Below are positions 8,688 through 18,661 of a stretch of 56,743 nucleotides of DNA, one piece after another. Made by a program: the position numbers and the translations under genes. Positions within the stretch are counted from its first letter, which is position 1, and the number at the start of each line of letters is the position of its first letter. Source of the stretch: Methylophaga sp. (lineage in GTDB: Bacteria; Pseudomonadota; Gammaproteobacteria; Nitrosococcales; Methylophagaceae); contig NZ_JAUSCC010000121.1 of the NCBI RefSeq assembly GCF_030651745.1, forward strand, positions 1-56,743, in the 5' to 3' direction. The notes beneath the pieces were generated by a model. The model had not been told where the DNA came from. It did not search any database and saw nothing but the letters and a program-made list of their open reading frames with translations.

Positions 8688-9020
8688 TTAAGTAGCACTC
8701 TCCAGTAATAAATTCATTGTCAGTAACACAAAAACCAGTGCTGTAAGACGACTTAGATAAACATAGGCGTTGGTTTTTTGCCTCAGCCACTGCCCCAGCT
8801 GTCCCGCTATAACGGCAACACTGCTGAAAATAATGAACGAAATAACACCGAAAGTAGCTCTCAATAAGATAATTTGCGGGGTGATCGCGCCATATTCCGG
8901 ATCGGCAAATTGCGGCAGAAACGCCAGGAAGAAAATACTAACTTTTGGATTGCTGATATTCATAATAATGCCGCGCAGATATAACGCTTTATCACTTACC
9001 ACCACACCTTCTTCTGACAT
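8688..9020 (-). pseudogene. LysE/RhtB amino-acid exporter, 5'-truncated remnant
   Basis: 110 residues matching only the second half of the LysE/RhtB family: the conserved block GIIMNISNPKVSIFFLAFLPQF followed by three hydrophobic segments. Intact family members have about 200 residues; the first three membrane segments are missing here. A stop codon (TAA) lies in frame 15 nt upstream of the first ATG, and the trkA gene ends 60 nt further on, so no room remains for the missing part. Probably a decaying gene; a functional short exporter is unlikely. Confidence 0.75.
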
Positions 9021-9080
9021 GGTTGATGGTTGCCCTTAAAAATCTGCCGCGTCAGAAAGAGCAAATTAGAAAAACCTGAT

Positions 9081-10454
9081 TTACAGAAACTCAAATCCAA
9101 CTTGAAACAGTTTTTCTACCTCGTCGACATCGTGTTGCTCAGTTAGAAAGATGACAAGATGATCGCCACTTTCAATCTCGATATTTTTTTCGGCAAATAA
9201 AATCTGTTCTTTACGTAATATTGCCCCGACAGTAGCGCTTTTAGGCAATTTCAATTCTGCCAGGGTTCTGCCGACCACCTTAGATGTTTGTTTATCGCCG
9301 TGGGCCACAATCTCAATGGCTTCTGCAGCTCCTTGTCTTAACGAATGCACAGTGATTACATCGCCACGGCGGATATGAGTTAATAAGGTACCAATGGTGA
9401 TTTGTGCTGGTGATACGGCTATATCAATACTGGTGCCTTCTACCAGCTCAACATGACTGGCTTTGCTGATAATCGAAAAGGTTTTACGCGCCCCCAAACG
9501 CTTGGCGAGCATCGCTGAAAGAATGTTGGCTTCATCATCATTGGTGACTGCACAAAACACATCGGTTTTATGAATATTTTCTTCTTTAAGCAAATTGGCA
9601 TCGCCGACATCACCGTGCAATACAAGAGTTTTATGCAGATCTTCAGCAATAATCCGTGCACGAGTTTCATTATGTTCAATAATTTTAACGTTATGTGATT
9701 TTTCCAACCGTTGTGCCAGTTGCTTACCTATCTGCCCACCTCCGGCAATAAAAATACGTTGATAAGGTTGATAATCTTTTTTGAATACTTTTACCAGCTC
9801 ACTGATTTGATGTTTTTCGGCCAGAAAAAACACTTCATCATCTGCTTGAAGGGTAATTTTTCCTCCCGGTGGAATCGCACTCTCATCACGAAAGATAGCA
9901 GCGATACGCATTTGTACTTTGGGCAATATGTCCAACAGATCATGAATGGCTTTACCATCCATAATGCTTTCAGCATCCACTTTGACAGCGACCAAGCGCG
10001 CGCGATCACCGAAAAATGTCAAAACCTGCAAAACTTCAGGTTGTTCAATCAGGTGGGTAATGTAATCAGTCACTAATTGTTCTGGGCTGATAATGACATC
10101 AATTGGCACGGCATCTAGGGCAAATAACGCCGGATATTCCAGATAATCTGTGGCTCGAATACGTGCCAGTTTTTTGGGTGTATTAAATAATGAGCTGGCA
10201 ATCTGGCAGGCAATCATGTTGATCTCATCATTATGCGTCACCGCTATCAGCATATCGGTATCTTTAATACCAGCCCTTAGCAATGTGCTCGGATGAGCGG
10301 CATGCCCCACCACTGTGCGAATATCCAGATGCTCTTGAAGACGTTCCAGCAACGCAGGATTTTGATCAATTACTGTTACATCATTGCCTTCATTGGCCAA
10401 ACTTTCAGCTGTGGAACCGCCTACTTGTCCAGCTCCCAGAATAATTATTTTCAT
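9081..10454 (-). CDS. trkA: Trk potassium uptake regulatory subunit TrkA
   Basis: 457 residues with two tandem RCK modules. The first Rossmann motif is GAGQVGG at residue 7, the second GGGQIGK near residue 238; each is followed by a TrkA-C domain. It is a peripheral cytoplasmic protein that binds NAD(H)/ATP and gates the TrkH channel. It lies 16 nt downstream of trkH on the same strand, an obvious operon. Length and domain order are normal for TrkA. Confidence 0.97.
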   Translation of the reverse strand: MKIIILGAGQVGGSTAESLANEGNDVTVIDQNPALLERLQEHLDIRTVVGHAAHPSTLLRAGIKDTDMLIAVTHNDEINMIACQIASSLFNTPKKLARIRATDYLEYPALFALDAVPIDVIISPEQLVTDYITHLIEQPEVLQVLTFFGDRARLVAVKVDAESIMDGKAIHDLLDILPKVQMRIAAIFRDESAIPPGGKITLQADDEVFFLAEKHQISELVKVFKKDYQPYQRIFIAGGGQIGKQLAQRLEKSHNVKIIEHNETRARIIAEDLHKTLVLHGDVGDANLLKEENIHKTDVFCAVTNDDEANILSAMLAKRLGARKTFSIISKASHVELVEGTSIDIAVSPAQITIGTLLTHIRRGDVITVHSLRQGAAEAIEIVAHGDKQTSKVVGRTLAELKLPKSATVGAILRKEQILFAEKNIEIESGDHLVIFLTEQHDVDEVEKLFQVGFEFL

Positions 10455-10470
10455 CTGCTAAACCTCTTTG

Positions 10471-11916
10471 TTAGTTACGCCAATAGGCTGGCAGAAATAA
10501 GATCAATAAGGTGAATACTTCCAGGCGGCCGACCAGCATGGCAAATATCCCCAGCCATTTCACCGTAGCATCAACAGTAGCAAAATTCGATGCCACCTCC
10601 CCTAAACCCGGTCCCAATAAATTAATCGTTGCGACCACTGCCCCAAACGCTGAAACCAAATCCAAACCCGCAGCCATCATCGCTACGGTAAGCAGTAGTG
10701 CTGTGACAATATAAAGTACGTAAAAACCCCAAATCGCAAACAATACTGTCTCAGATACCGGGCGCTTGCCCAACTTGACCACCGAAACCGCTCGGGGATG
10801 GACCAACAACTCAAGTTGCCGTAAACCAAGTTTCGCTAACAACATCACTCGCATAACTTTGATGCCACCAGATGTGGATCCGGCGCAGCCACCGATAAAT
10901 GACAAAATGACCAAAATTAACGGGATATGTAATGGCCACTCGGCAAAAACAGCGGTACCAAAGCCGGTACTGGTCATAATGGAAGCTACCTGGAATGCAG
11001 CATAACGAAAAGCTTCCCATCCCCCCGCATAAGCACCGGAAAAATACAGGCTGATCGCGATAAATACACTGGCGAAAACAAATAACAAACCAAAGGTTTT
11101 CACTTCAGGATCTTCTGCGTAAGGTGTCATTAATCGATGTCTCAACACCAGAAAATGCACAGCAAAATTGACCCCTCCGGCCAACATAAATACGATGGCA
11201 ATCGCCTCAATCAAAGGGCTGTTAAAATAAGCGATGCTATCATCATGAGTAGAAAAGCCACCTGTTGCCACGGTGGTAAAGGCGTGACCAATCGCATCAA
11301 ACAGACTCATACCTGCGAACCAGTAAGCTAATGCACAACTTACCGTGAGCAACACATAAATTAGCCATAGAGATCGTGCAGTTTCGGCAATACGTGGGGT
11401 TAATTTTTCATTTTTAGCCACACCTGAGGTTTCCGCGCGATACAGCTGCATCCCACCTACTCCCAATAAAGGCAGAATCGCAACAGCCAAAACGATAATA
11501 CCCATCCCGCCCAACCATTGGATTTGCTGACGATGATAGAGAATGGATTGAGGTAATTGATCCAAACCAACGATGACAGTCGCACCTGTAGTGGTAAAGC
11601 CGGAAATGGATTCAAACACAGCATCCGTGAAATCAAGGTGCAAACTAAGATAAAACGGTAACGCGCCCACCAACCCAAGTAAAAACCAGAATAACGTAAC
11701 CACCAAAAAACCATCTCGAACTGACAGCTCTTGCCGTTGATGGTAATTACCTAACCACAAAATCAATCCAACCAAAAACACAATCAGACTGGAACCGATA
11801 AAGGTCATCCACTGTGCATCGTTATAGATCCAAGAGACGACTAAAGATGGCAGAAAACTGAGACTGTAAAACATTAGCAACAAACCAAACAGTCGAATAA
11901 TGGCGCGCCAATGCAT
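10471..11916 (-). CDS. trkH: Trk potassium channel subunit TrkH
   Basis: 481 residues, strongly hydrophobic, with four pore-loop repeats. Filter-like sequences are visible: SGFTTTGATVI, TVATGGFST, MTSTGFGTA and, in the last repeat, TINLLGPGLGE. SIGGCAGSTSGGIKV-type glycine-rich text supports the assignment. It imports potassium through the inner membrane with TrkA, its immediate downstream partner. The gene is transcribed divergently from the KdpD-like/KdpE pair across 244 bp, so this two-component system may control it. Confidence 0.96.
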   Translation of the reverse strand: MHWRAIIRLFGLLLMFYSLSFLPSLVVSWIYNDAQWMTFIGSSLIVFLVGLILWLGNYHQRQELSVRDGFLVVTLFWFLLGLVGALPFYLSLHLDFTDAVFESISGFTTTGATVIVGLDQLPQSILYHRQQIQWLGGMGIIVLAVAILPLLGVGGMQLYRAETSGVAKNEKLTPRIAETARSLWLIYVLLTVSCALAYWFAGMSLFDAIGHAFTTVATGGFSTHDDSIAYFNSPLIEAIAIVFMLAGGVNFAVHFLVLRHRLMTPYAEDPEVKTFGLLFVFASVFIAISLYFSGAYAGGWEAFRYAAFQVASIMTSTGFGTAVFAEWPLHIPLILVILSFIGGCAGSTSGGIKVMRVMLLAKLGLRQLELLVHPRAVSVVKLGKRPVSETVLFAIWGFYVLYIVTALLLTVAMMAAGLDLVSAFGAVVATINLLGPGLGEVASNFATVDATVKWLGIFAMLVGRLEVFTLLILFLPAYWRN

Positions 11917-12160
11917 TAGAAATTGGCCTCAAGAGAACATATCTGCTGATAGCGCCAAGGTGTAATATGTTTTTCGAACACACAATCAAAACACGGCATC
12001 AAACTTTCCATCCAAAACATTTATCGTGGAAGGATTATTCGTGTCATGTAGTTCAAAGTCAGCTAAAAAAAAGATAAAAATTTTATATAAATTTTACTTT
12101 TTTAATGGCGAATTATTGTTAACACTGGTATCAGATATAACACCTTAGAGCGAAGTCGCT

Positions 12161-13657
12161 ATGCGTTATTTATCAACTAACATTTCTATCAAACAGTATC
12201 TGCTGGCCATTGGGTTGATTATAGTCATCGTGCTGTTTGCTCAAGTGCTAAATCGTTATCTGCCCTATACCAGTCTTTTGTTACTGTTTCTGGCAGGTGT
12301 TTTATTGGTATCGGCTAAAACCAGTATTGGTCCTGCATTATTAAGCAGCATATTAAGCTTTCTAAGTTTCAATTATTTTTTCACCGAGCCTTATCACAGC
12401 TTTAATATGCTGCATAAAGTTGATGTTGCCACGTTAGTTATCTTTCTGATGGTTGCACTGATGACGGCGCATTTAGCTACGCAAATGCGTGAAGCAATTG
12501 CAAAACAAGAAGCCGCGTTAAACCGTCTATCTCATTTCTATGACTTCAGCCAAACCCTATCGTCGGCGACTAATACGGAATCTTCTATCGAAATTCTAAA
12601 GCAGGCTTTACACCGTGTTTTATCTAACGATGGTCAGGTAGAAATTGCCACCCTGCATGATTCGCAATTGATTATGCACTCACAACAATTTACCACCGGT
12701 CATCCTGGTGAAGAGATGTTTAAACATATGTTTTCCAAACAGTTAAAAACAGAGTTTTGGCATAAAGGCTGGTTATTTTTCCCCTTGAGTTCGGATGACA
12801 AGCAGCTTGGTCTGGTAGCAATTAATGAACGGATCAATGAAAAACAAATGGCTGCAATTCAAACTTTCTGCCAACTTACCGCGGTAGCTTTACAACGAAC
12901 TAATCTGGTAGATGAATTAGCAAAGACCAAATTAATCGCAGAGACCGAACAATTAAGAGCCACATTACTATCTTCGGTCTCGCACGATTTACGTACACCA
13001 CTCTCCTCTATTATTGGTGCAAGCTCATCTTTACGCGAATACTCCCAGCAATTATCAATCGATGATCATCAATTATTGCTACAGACCATTGAAGATGAAG
13101 CACATCGCCTTGACCGTCACATTCAAAATCTACTGGATATGACGCGTTTGAGTCAGGGAAAGCTTAACCTGAACAAGGAGTGGATAGATATTGATGATCT
13201 GGTTAACGGCGCGATAAATCGCTTGGGACATTTGTTGGATGATGTCGAGCTGGAGCTCAATTTAACCGAAGATACTCCAATGCTATATGTGCAGGGGCTC
13301 TTTATCGAACAAGCTATTTTTAATCTGCTGGATAATGCTATTCAACATCATTCTGCAGAGCTGAAAATAAGTATAAACGTATATCATGATAACGAATGGA
13401 TCTCGCTGGATATTATCGATAACGGCCCTGGTATTCCTCTGTCTGAAAAAGAGAAAATATTTAATATGTTTTACAGTCTCACACAGGGGGATCGTCATAA
13501 ATCCGATAGCAAGGGAACAGGCATGGGACTAGCAATATGTCGGGGCATGGTTGAAGCTCACGGAGGTCAGGTTATGGCATTAGACAACCCCTCTGGCCGG
13601 GGCACAATGATGCAGATCAAACTGCCAATTACAGCTTTGAACAGTGTTACGAATTAA
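12161..13657 (+). CDS. KdpD-like sensor histidine kinase lacking the N-terminal KdpD/USP domains
   Basis: 498 residues, compared with about 890 for E. coli KdpD. It starts directly with the four-helix DUF4118 membrane domain (residues about 13-105), continues with a GAF-like region, then HisKA with the H box SVSHDLRTPLSS (His near residue 275), and HATPase with NLLDNAIQHH, DNGPGIP and GTGMGLAI. The cytoplasmic KdpD and universal-stress-like domains, which sense potassium or c-di-AMP in other bacteria, are absent. kdpE follows after 10 nt. kdpFABC is not present; trkHA lies divergently upstream, suggesting a different target or signal. Confidence 0.93.
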   Translation: MRYLSTNISIKQYLLAIGLIIVIVLFAQVLNRYLPYTSLLLLFLAGVLLVSAKTSIGPALLSSILSFLSFNYFFTEPYHSFNMLHKVDVATLVIFLMVALMTAHLATQMREAIAKQEAALNRLSHFYDFSQTLSSATNTESSIEILKQALHRVLSNDGQVEIATLHDSQLIMHSQQFTTGHPGEEMFKHMFSKQLKTEFWHKGWLFFPLSSDDKQLGLVAINERINEKQMAAIQTFCQLTAVALQRTNLVDELAKTKLIAETEQLRATLLSSVSHDLRTPLSSIIGASSSLREYSQQLSIDDHQLLLQTIEDEAHRLDRHIQNLLDMTRLSQGKLNLNKEWIDIDDLVNGAINRLGHLLDDVELELNLTEDTPMLYVQGLFIEQAIFNLLDNAIQHHSAELKISINVYHDNEWISLDIIDNGPGIPLSEKEKIFNMFYSLTQGDRHKSDSKGTGMGLAICRGMVEAHGGQVMALDNPSGRGTMMQIKLPITALNSVTN

Positions 13658-13667
13658 GCACTCCTCA

Positions 13668-14345
13668 ATGGCAACCATATTAGTCATCGAAGACGAAGCC
13701 CAGATTAAGAAGTTTTTAAGAATCAGTCTTGAAGCACATGATTATCAGGTGCTTGAAACCAGATTGGGTGAACAAGGTTTAGCCATGTTAGTTGAGCAGC
13801 AGATTGATTTACTTATTCTCGATCTAGGGTTGCCGGATATGGATGGCCAAGATGTCATTAAAGCCCTACGGAAGTGGTCTCAGATCCCAATTATTGTTCT
13901 ATCGGTTCGATCTAGCGAAGAAGAAAAGGTTCAGGCATTAGATGCTGGTGCCAATGATTATGTCACTAAACCTTTTGGCATCAGTGAGCTGATGGCTCGT
14001 GTGAGAGCATTACTGAGGATCAATGACAACACTATAACTTCAAGCAGTAAGCGCGAGCTAAATGGACTGTTTATCGATCTCGCCGAATATCAGGTTAAAC
14101 TGGATAATCACCTGATCCATTTATCGCGCAAGGAATTTGAGCTACTTCGTTTACTTACAGAGCAGCCCGGTCATATTCTGACGCATCGTTATCTAACTCA
14201 AGCCATCTGGGGCGAAAGTTTTGTTGATGAAACGCATTATCTTCGGGTTTTAGTACGTCAACTTCGTCATAAACTAGGTGAAAAAACCATTCAACCAAGA
14301 TTTATTGAAACCGTTCAAGGTGTGGGTTACCGCTTTAAAGTTTGA
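13668..14345 (+). CDS. kdpE: KdpE-type OmpR-family response regulator
   Basis: 225 residues from ATG 13668; an upstream in-frame ATG at 13644 overlaps the kinase gene and would add an unlikely extension. The receiver domain shows VIEDEAQ, the phospho-acceptor in LLILDLGLPDMDG and the lysine in YVTKPF. The C-terminal winged helix contains LSRKEFELLRLL and VDETHYLRVLVRQLRHKLG, ending in ETVQGVGYRF. It is a DNA-binding regulator phosphorylated by the kinase encoded 10 nt upstream. Potential targets include the divergent trkHA genes. Confidence 0.93.
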   Translation: MATILVIEDEAQIKKFLRISLEAHDYQVLETRLGEQGLAMLVEQQIDLLILDLGLPDMDGQDVIKALRKWSQIPIIVLSVRSSEEEKVQALDAGANDYVTKPFGISELMARVRALLRINDNTITSSSKRELNGLFIDLAEYQVKLDNHLIHLSRKEFELLRLLTEQPGHILTHRYLTQAIWGESFVDETHYLRVLVRQLRHKLGEKTIQPRFIETVQGVGYRFKV

Positions 14346-14376
14346 CGTTATCAATCCAATAAACATTGAATATCCC

Positions 14377-14411
14377 CCCCAGCGGTATGAAAGAAGATCA
14401 TATCGCTGGGG
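14377..14411. terminator. Hairpin between convergent kdpE and gnd
   Basis: CCCCAGCG-GTATGA pairs with TCATAT-CGCTGGGG around a 7-nt loop, giving a 14-bp stem with one G-T pair. There is no strong T tract on either strand, so termination is likely but not certain. Confidence 0.55.
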
Positions 14412-14423
14412 TATCAGAAAAAT

Positions 14424-15884
14424 TTAAACGTCGTAGTTACTGGCGGATACATCCCCACCCCGCCCCGTCCAGTTGGTGTGAAAAAACTCACCTCTGGGTT
14501 TGTCCAGACGCTCATAGGTGTGTGCACCGAAATAATCGCGTTGTGCCTGTAACAGGTTTGCTGGCAGACGTTTACTTCGATAGCCATCGTAAAATGATAA
14601 GGCGCTGCTGAACGTGGGTACCGGTACACCGATTTCAATGGCTTTAACCACGGCTTTTCGCCAGCCGGGCAATGCTTCGGTGATGGCTTCTATAAAGAAT
14701 TCATCCAGTAACAAATTCTGCAATGTTGGATTACGTTCAAACGCATCACGGATTTTGGATAAAAACTGACTGCGAATAATACAGCCTCCGCGCCACATCA
14801 TCGCAATGCCACCATAGTTCAATTCCCAGCCATAGGTTGCCGCGGCTTCACGCATCAACATATAACCTTGTGCATAGGAGATGATTTTGGAGGCATAAAG
14901 CGCATCCCGGATTGCATCAATCATTTCCCGTTTATCCCCGTTAAAAGGAATAGCCTGTGATGGTAATACCTGGGATGCCGATACCCGCTCATCTTTCAGA
15001 GCCGACAAACAACGAGCAAAGACAGCTTCACCAATCAAGGTCAGTGGTGTTCCCAGATCAAGGGCATTCATGCCTGTCCATTTACCCGTGCCCTTTTGGC
15101 CTGCTGTATCCAGAATATGGTCGATCAATAAACTGCCATCAGGCTCTTTGACTTTCAGTATGTCACGGGTAATTTCAATCAGGTACGAGTCCAACACCCC
15201 TTCATTCCATTCAGCAAACACTTGTTGAATTTCATCGCCAGTCAGGCCCATACCTTCACGCATCATTTGATAGGCTTCACAGATAAGCTGCATATCCCCG
15301 TATTCAATACCGTTGTGCACCATCTTTACATAATGGCCTGCACCATCATTACCTACCCAGTCACAACATGGTTCACCATCAACCTGTGCAGAGATGGATT
15401 GGAAAATATCTTTAATTGCTGGCCAGGCAGCCTTGTTACCACCGGGCATCAAAGATGGTCCCTGGCGTGCCCCCTCTTCGCCGCCAGAGACACCACTGCC
15501 AATAAACAGGATGCCTTTCTGATGAAGCTGCTGAGTCCGTCGGTCACTGTCGTTAAATAATGAGTTACCGCCATCTATGATGATGTCGCCTTTCTCAAGA
15601 TACGGTAACAGTTGCTCGATAAAACTATCGACCACCTCACCCGCCTTTACCATCAACATAACTCGGCGAGGTTTGATCAACGTTTCGGTAAATGTTTTTA
15701 AATCATGGCAAGCGATAATCTGACTGTCTTTAGCCGGGCCGTCCATAAACTCATCCACTTTCGCGGTGGTACGGTTGTAAACGGCGACTTTGAAGCCTTT
15801 ATCATGGATGTTTAAGGCGAGATTCTGGCCCATAACGGCCAGTCCAACAATACCAATGTCAGCCATTTGAGTGACGATTTTCAT
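14424..15884 (-). CDS. gnd: 6-phosphogluconate dehydrogenase, decarboxylating
   Basis: 486 residues, the usual long form. The N-terminal Rossmann domain shows [12 protein letters not shown] and [11 protein letters not shown], typical for NADP use; then [21 protein letters not shown] and [12 protein letters not shown], and the C-terminal helical domain with GGCIIRS. It converts 6-phosphogluconate to ribulose 5-phosphate and CO2. In methylotrophs of the ribulose-monophosphate type it also serves the cyclic oxidation of formaldehyde. ATG 15884 has AAGG upstream; the internal ATG at 15866 has no ribosome site. It is a single gene with its own promoter region. Confidence 0.97.
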   Translation of the reverse strand: MKIVTQMADIGIVGLAVMGQNLALNIHDKGFKVAVYNRTTAKVDEFMDGPAKDSQIIACHDLKTFTETLIKPRRVMLMVKAGEVVDSFIEQLLPYLEKGDIIIDGGNSLFNDSDRRTQQLHQKGILFIGSGVSGGEEGARQGPSLMPGGNKAAWPAIKDIFQSISAQVDGEPCCDWVGNDGAGHYVKMVHNGIEYGDMQLICEAYQMMREGMGLTGDEIQQVFAEWNEGVLDSYLIEITRDILKVKEPDGSLLIDHILDTAGQKGTGKWTGMNALDLGTPLTLIGEAVFARCLSALKDERVSASQVLPSQAIPFNGDKREMIDAIRDALYASKIISYAQGYMLMREAAATYGWELNYGGIAMMWRGGCIIRSQFLSKIRDAFERNPTLQNLLLDEFFIEAITEALPGWRKAVVKAIEIGVPVPTFSSALSFYDGYRSKRLPANLLQAQRDYFGAHTYERLDKPRGEFFHTNWTGRGGDVSASNYDV

Positions 15885-16395
15885 ACGATTAAAACCTTAA
15901 TTAATGGGAAGTTTTTGTCTTTATGACTGCCACAATACTTAACAAGGGTTAATCTGTAAAACAGGTAATTTATGTAAATATAATCGTATAAAGCGATTTG
16001 ACATAATCATTTGCTGCTGTCATTCAGAATTCAGCACTAAACGCATCCATATCTGCTCTGATTTTTATGTGACGCAGTTAACATTAATTGGAATATTTGC
16101 CATGTTTTGTCGCAAATTTTGTGAAGCAGTTAACATTTTTAGACTTAACAGCTTTGTTTATTCGACTTATTTCGATACAAAGCAGCCAAATTCGTCGCTA
16201 CAAATCATTGTAAATAAAAGACTTTCGACTTTTTCTTAGGGATTATGGGGAAGATTTTCCAGCTAAAACAGGAATTATTCATTTACAGTAACTCACGTAA
16301 CCGTAGTAATAATAAGCATGCAACTTACCCGTTAATCTAATCATATTGGCTTAACGGAAATACTAATACGTTGTTAAAATCAGGGAGATATCATT
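15885..16395. other. AT-rich 511-bp intergenic region between divergent genes
   Basis: No coding sequence or RNA gene is evident. The region should hold promoters for gnd (leftward) and for the small gene at 16396 (rightward). Its most notable content is the 17-bp direct repeat at 16069 and 16121. Confidence 0.6.
16069..16137. repeat. Two 17-bp direct repeats, possible regulator sites
   Basis: GTGACGCAGTTAACATT at 16069-16085 and GTGAAGCAGTTAACATT at 16121-16137 match in 16 of 17 bases. Their starts are 52 bp apart, close to five helical turns, so they would lie on one face of the DNA. The GTTAAC core is itself palindromic. The cognate protein is unknown. Confidence 0.5.
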
Positions 16396-16623
16396 ATGGC
16401 GAGTTACTATTTAGATTCAAATCCTAATCTACCCAATAATGGGTGTGATATTCATCATGTCTGCCCGGAAACCTGTCCCAATTTACCGCCAATGATTGAG
16501 CGGATTGAACTGGGAGATCTACCAGATTGCAAAACGGCAATTCATGTAGCCAGAAGAAAATTTTATAACCATGCCCACCTCATCAGTGAATGTTCTCATT
16601 GCTCAGACTCCACGCCACACTAA
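16396..16623 (+). CDS. Small Cys/His-rich hypothetical protein, 75 aa
   Basis: The ATG has a clear GGGAG ribosome site. The protein has seven cysteines and several histidines: GCDIHHVCPETCPNLPP, then DCKTAIHVARRKFYNHAH, and SECSHCSD at the end. This arrangement suggests metal binding or a disulphide-rich fold. There is no signal peptide or membrane segment. I do not recognise the family. It stands alone between gnd and the membrane protein at 16743, with a long AT-rich upstream region. Confidence 0.7.
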   Translation: MASYYLDSNPNLPNNGCDIHHVCPETCPNLPPMIERIELGDLPDCKTAIHVARRKFYNHAHLISECSHCSDSTPH

Positions 16624-16742
16624 AATCAATCGCAGTGGACCGCTCTCGTTAAATTAATTCCTTTTTTATTTCCTGAGATGAAATTTTAGTATCTGCCCGG
16701 ATGGCATTATGCTATTCGGGCGACATTATCAAAGGATTTAAT

Positions 16743-17114
16743 ATGTCAGATCCACGTTTTATTACAAATCCGCAGCAGCACACCAGCGACAAGCTGCACC
16801 AGACAAGAACGCTGACAATCATCATATATGCTTTACAGGCGATGTCATTTCTTGTTGGTTTGACGTTTTTAGTAGCTGTAATTATTAACTACATTAAACG
16901 TGATGATGTTCGTGGTAGCTGGCTAGAATCCCATTTCCGCTGGCAGATCCGCACCTTCTGGTTTTGCCTTTTGTGGGGTTTGCTTGGTGCCTTTTTAAGT
17001 GCGGTGGTGATTGGCTATTTTATTCTGCTGGCAAATGCCATCTGGGTCATCTATCGAATCGCAAAAGGCTGGATAAATGTTGTGGACAACAAACCCATGT
17101 ATAAACATCGGTAA
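16743..17114 (+). CDS. Small inner-membrane protein, DUF4870-like
   Basis: 123 residues from ATG 16743, which has AAGGA upstream; a longer reading from 16701 is less likely. Three membrane segments are visible (residues about 25-47, 68-90, 92-110) with the linking text YIKRDDVRGSWLESHFRWQIRTFW. That pattern (short basic N-terminus, SHFRWQIRTFW, then helices) matches the DUF4870-type family of putative membrane proteins. Function is unknown. Confidence 0.8.
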   Translation: MSDPRFITNPQQHTSDKLHQTRTLTIIIYALQAMSFLVGLTFLVAVIINYIKRDDVRGSWLESHFRWQIRTFWFCLLWGLLGAFLSAVVIGYFILLANAIWVIYRIAKGWINVVDNKPMYKHR

Positions 17115-17237
17115 TCGCTAAATTCAGTAGCGTTGAGGGATGGGTTAAAACAAGGACACTTTGTTTTAAATAAAACGTCGTTTTTCATGTTAGGCTTTGC
17201 AGTCCTTTTACCTTAACCTTATGTACTACTGGATTGT

Positions 17238-18644
17238 ATGACCAAATATCTTGCTCTCTCGCTACTGCTTTTTACTAGTGTTCCAAGCTTTGCTACACAA
17301 GTTTTCACCAACCCCGGTCTGAATGGTAATCCGACACCTGAAGGTGCCGATATTGCGTTGTATGTGTTGGATGCATCCAACGGCAAAGAATTATATTCAG
17401 AGCGCGCAGAGCAATTCCAGCAACCTGCCAGCCTGCAAAAAATCATTACCGGTCTGGCGGCTCGATTAGTCCTTGATAAAGATTTTCGCTTTGAAACCAC
17501 GGTTGAAACAACTGATAGAGATGTCATCATCAATTTCACTGGTGATCCTACCTTTACCCGTACTCACTTGCGTACGCTGGTTGAAAAACTCAAACTCAAA
17601 CAAACCACGATTCAGGGAAATCTCTATTTGAATGGCGGCGCTTTTGATACCTCAGAACGTGCTGTCGGCGTGCCATGGGATATTATGGGTGTGTGTTATA
17701 GCGCCCCTTCCAGCAGCATTACTATGAATGGTAACTGCATCTACGGAAAAATCGAGGGAACCACTGAAGCCCCCGTCAAAGCGCTTAAAGCCAGTGGCTC
17801 TCCTTATATAAACATCAGTGCCGGTGACATCATTATTCGACAAGGTCTGGAAAACCAGAATATCGATTGTGATCTGAAACTCACTGCCGATAACAACAAT
17901 CGTTATTCGCTGGATGGTTGCGTGGCTTCCAATCGCTTACCCGTCAATTTTCATCTGGCTGTACAAAATACCACGCTGTATTTAAGTAAAATTCTGCAGG
18001 AAGAGTTGGACCGCGCCGGAATACAGTTAAACGGCAAAATCATGCGTAATGATAAAGCGACCGGTACCGTTATAGCATTGCATCAATCTGAACCATTGAT
18101 GAAACTGATCGATATCATGATGAAACGCTCTGATAACCTGATTGCCGATAACCTGCTTAAAACCGTCGGCCGGGTTTATTACAAACAACCAGGCAGTTAT
18201 GAAAATGGTGCCGCCGCAGCCAAAGCGGTATTAAAGGAAAAAGCCAATATCGATTTATCACGCGCCATTATCATGGATGGTTCAGGTTTATCACGTAATA
18301 ACCGTGTGACAGCAAAACAGTTAATTCAGGTTGTACAGTATATTTTTGGTCATAAAGAACTGGGATTGATTGAAACCATGCCGGTATCAGGCCAATCAGG
18401 AACACTGCAATATCGCAGCAGCCTGGTCAACGCACCGTTGATCGGACAAGTTTCAGCTAAAACCGGCTCGATTTACGGTGTCTATAATCTGGCCGGTAAA
18501 ATCAATACCAAATCAGGTAAAACACTTTATTTTGTCCAGTTACTCTCCAACTATCATCCTGAAAGTGATAACCGGAATATTGCTCGTAAACCGCTCAGAG
18601 ATTTTGAACGCAGTTTCTACGAAAAGTTATACAACAACCATTGA
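17238..18644 (+). CDS. dacB: D-alanyl-D-alanine carboxypeptidase/endopeptidase, PBP4 type
   Basis: 468 residues. A signal peptide (MTKYLALSLLLFTSVPSFA) directs export. The penicillin-binding motifs are in order: SLQK (catalytic Ser in PASLQKI, residue about 64), SDN (KRSDNLIAD) and KTG (SAKTGSIYG). The long insertion between the first two motifs is typical of the S13 peptidase family. It trims and cuts peptide cross-links of murein in the periplasm. It appears to be a single gene, followed by two hairpins. Confidence 0.95.
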   Translation: MTKYLALSLLLFTSVPSFATQVFTNPGLNGNPTPEGADIALYVLDASNGKELYSERAEQFQQPASLQKIITGLAARLVLDKDFRFETTVETTDRDVIINFTGDPTFTRTHLRTLVEKLKLKQTTIQGNLYLNGGAFDTSERAVGVPWDIMGVCYSAPSSSITMNGNCIYGKIEGTTEAPVKALKASGSPYINISAGDIIIRQGLENQNIDCDLKLTADNNNRYSLDGCVASNRLPVNFHLAVQNTTLYLSKILQEELDRAGIQLNGKIMRNDKATGTVIALHQSEPLMKLIDIMMKRSDNLIADNLLKTVGRVYYKQPGSYENGAAAAKAVLKEKANIDLSRAIIMDGSGLSRNNRVTAKQLIQVVQYIFGHKELGLIETMPVSGQSGTLQYRSSLVNAPLIGQVSAKTGSIYGVYNLAGKINTKSGKTLYFVQLLSNYHPESDNRNIARKPLRDFERSFYEKLYNNH

Positions 18645-18661
18645 TACCCAACGGCGACTAA

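Noticed and set aside
8589..8690. Cobalamin riboswitch before the methyltransferase/TonB operon, since BtuB/FecCD systems are often B12-controlled
   Set aside because: The leader is only about 100 nt, has no recognisable B12 box, and instead holds a palindromic operator.
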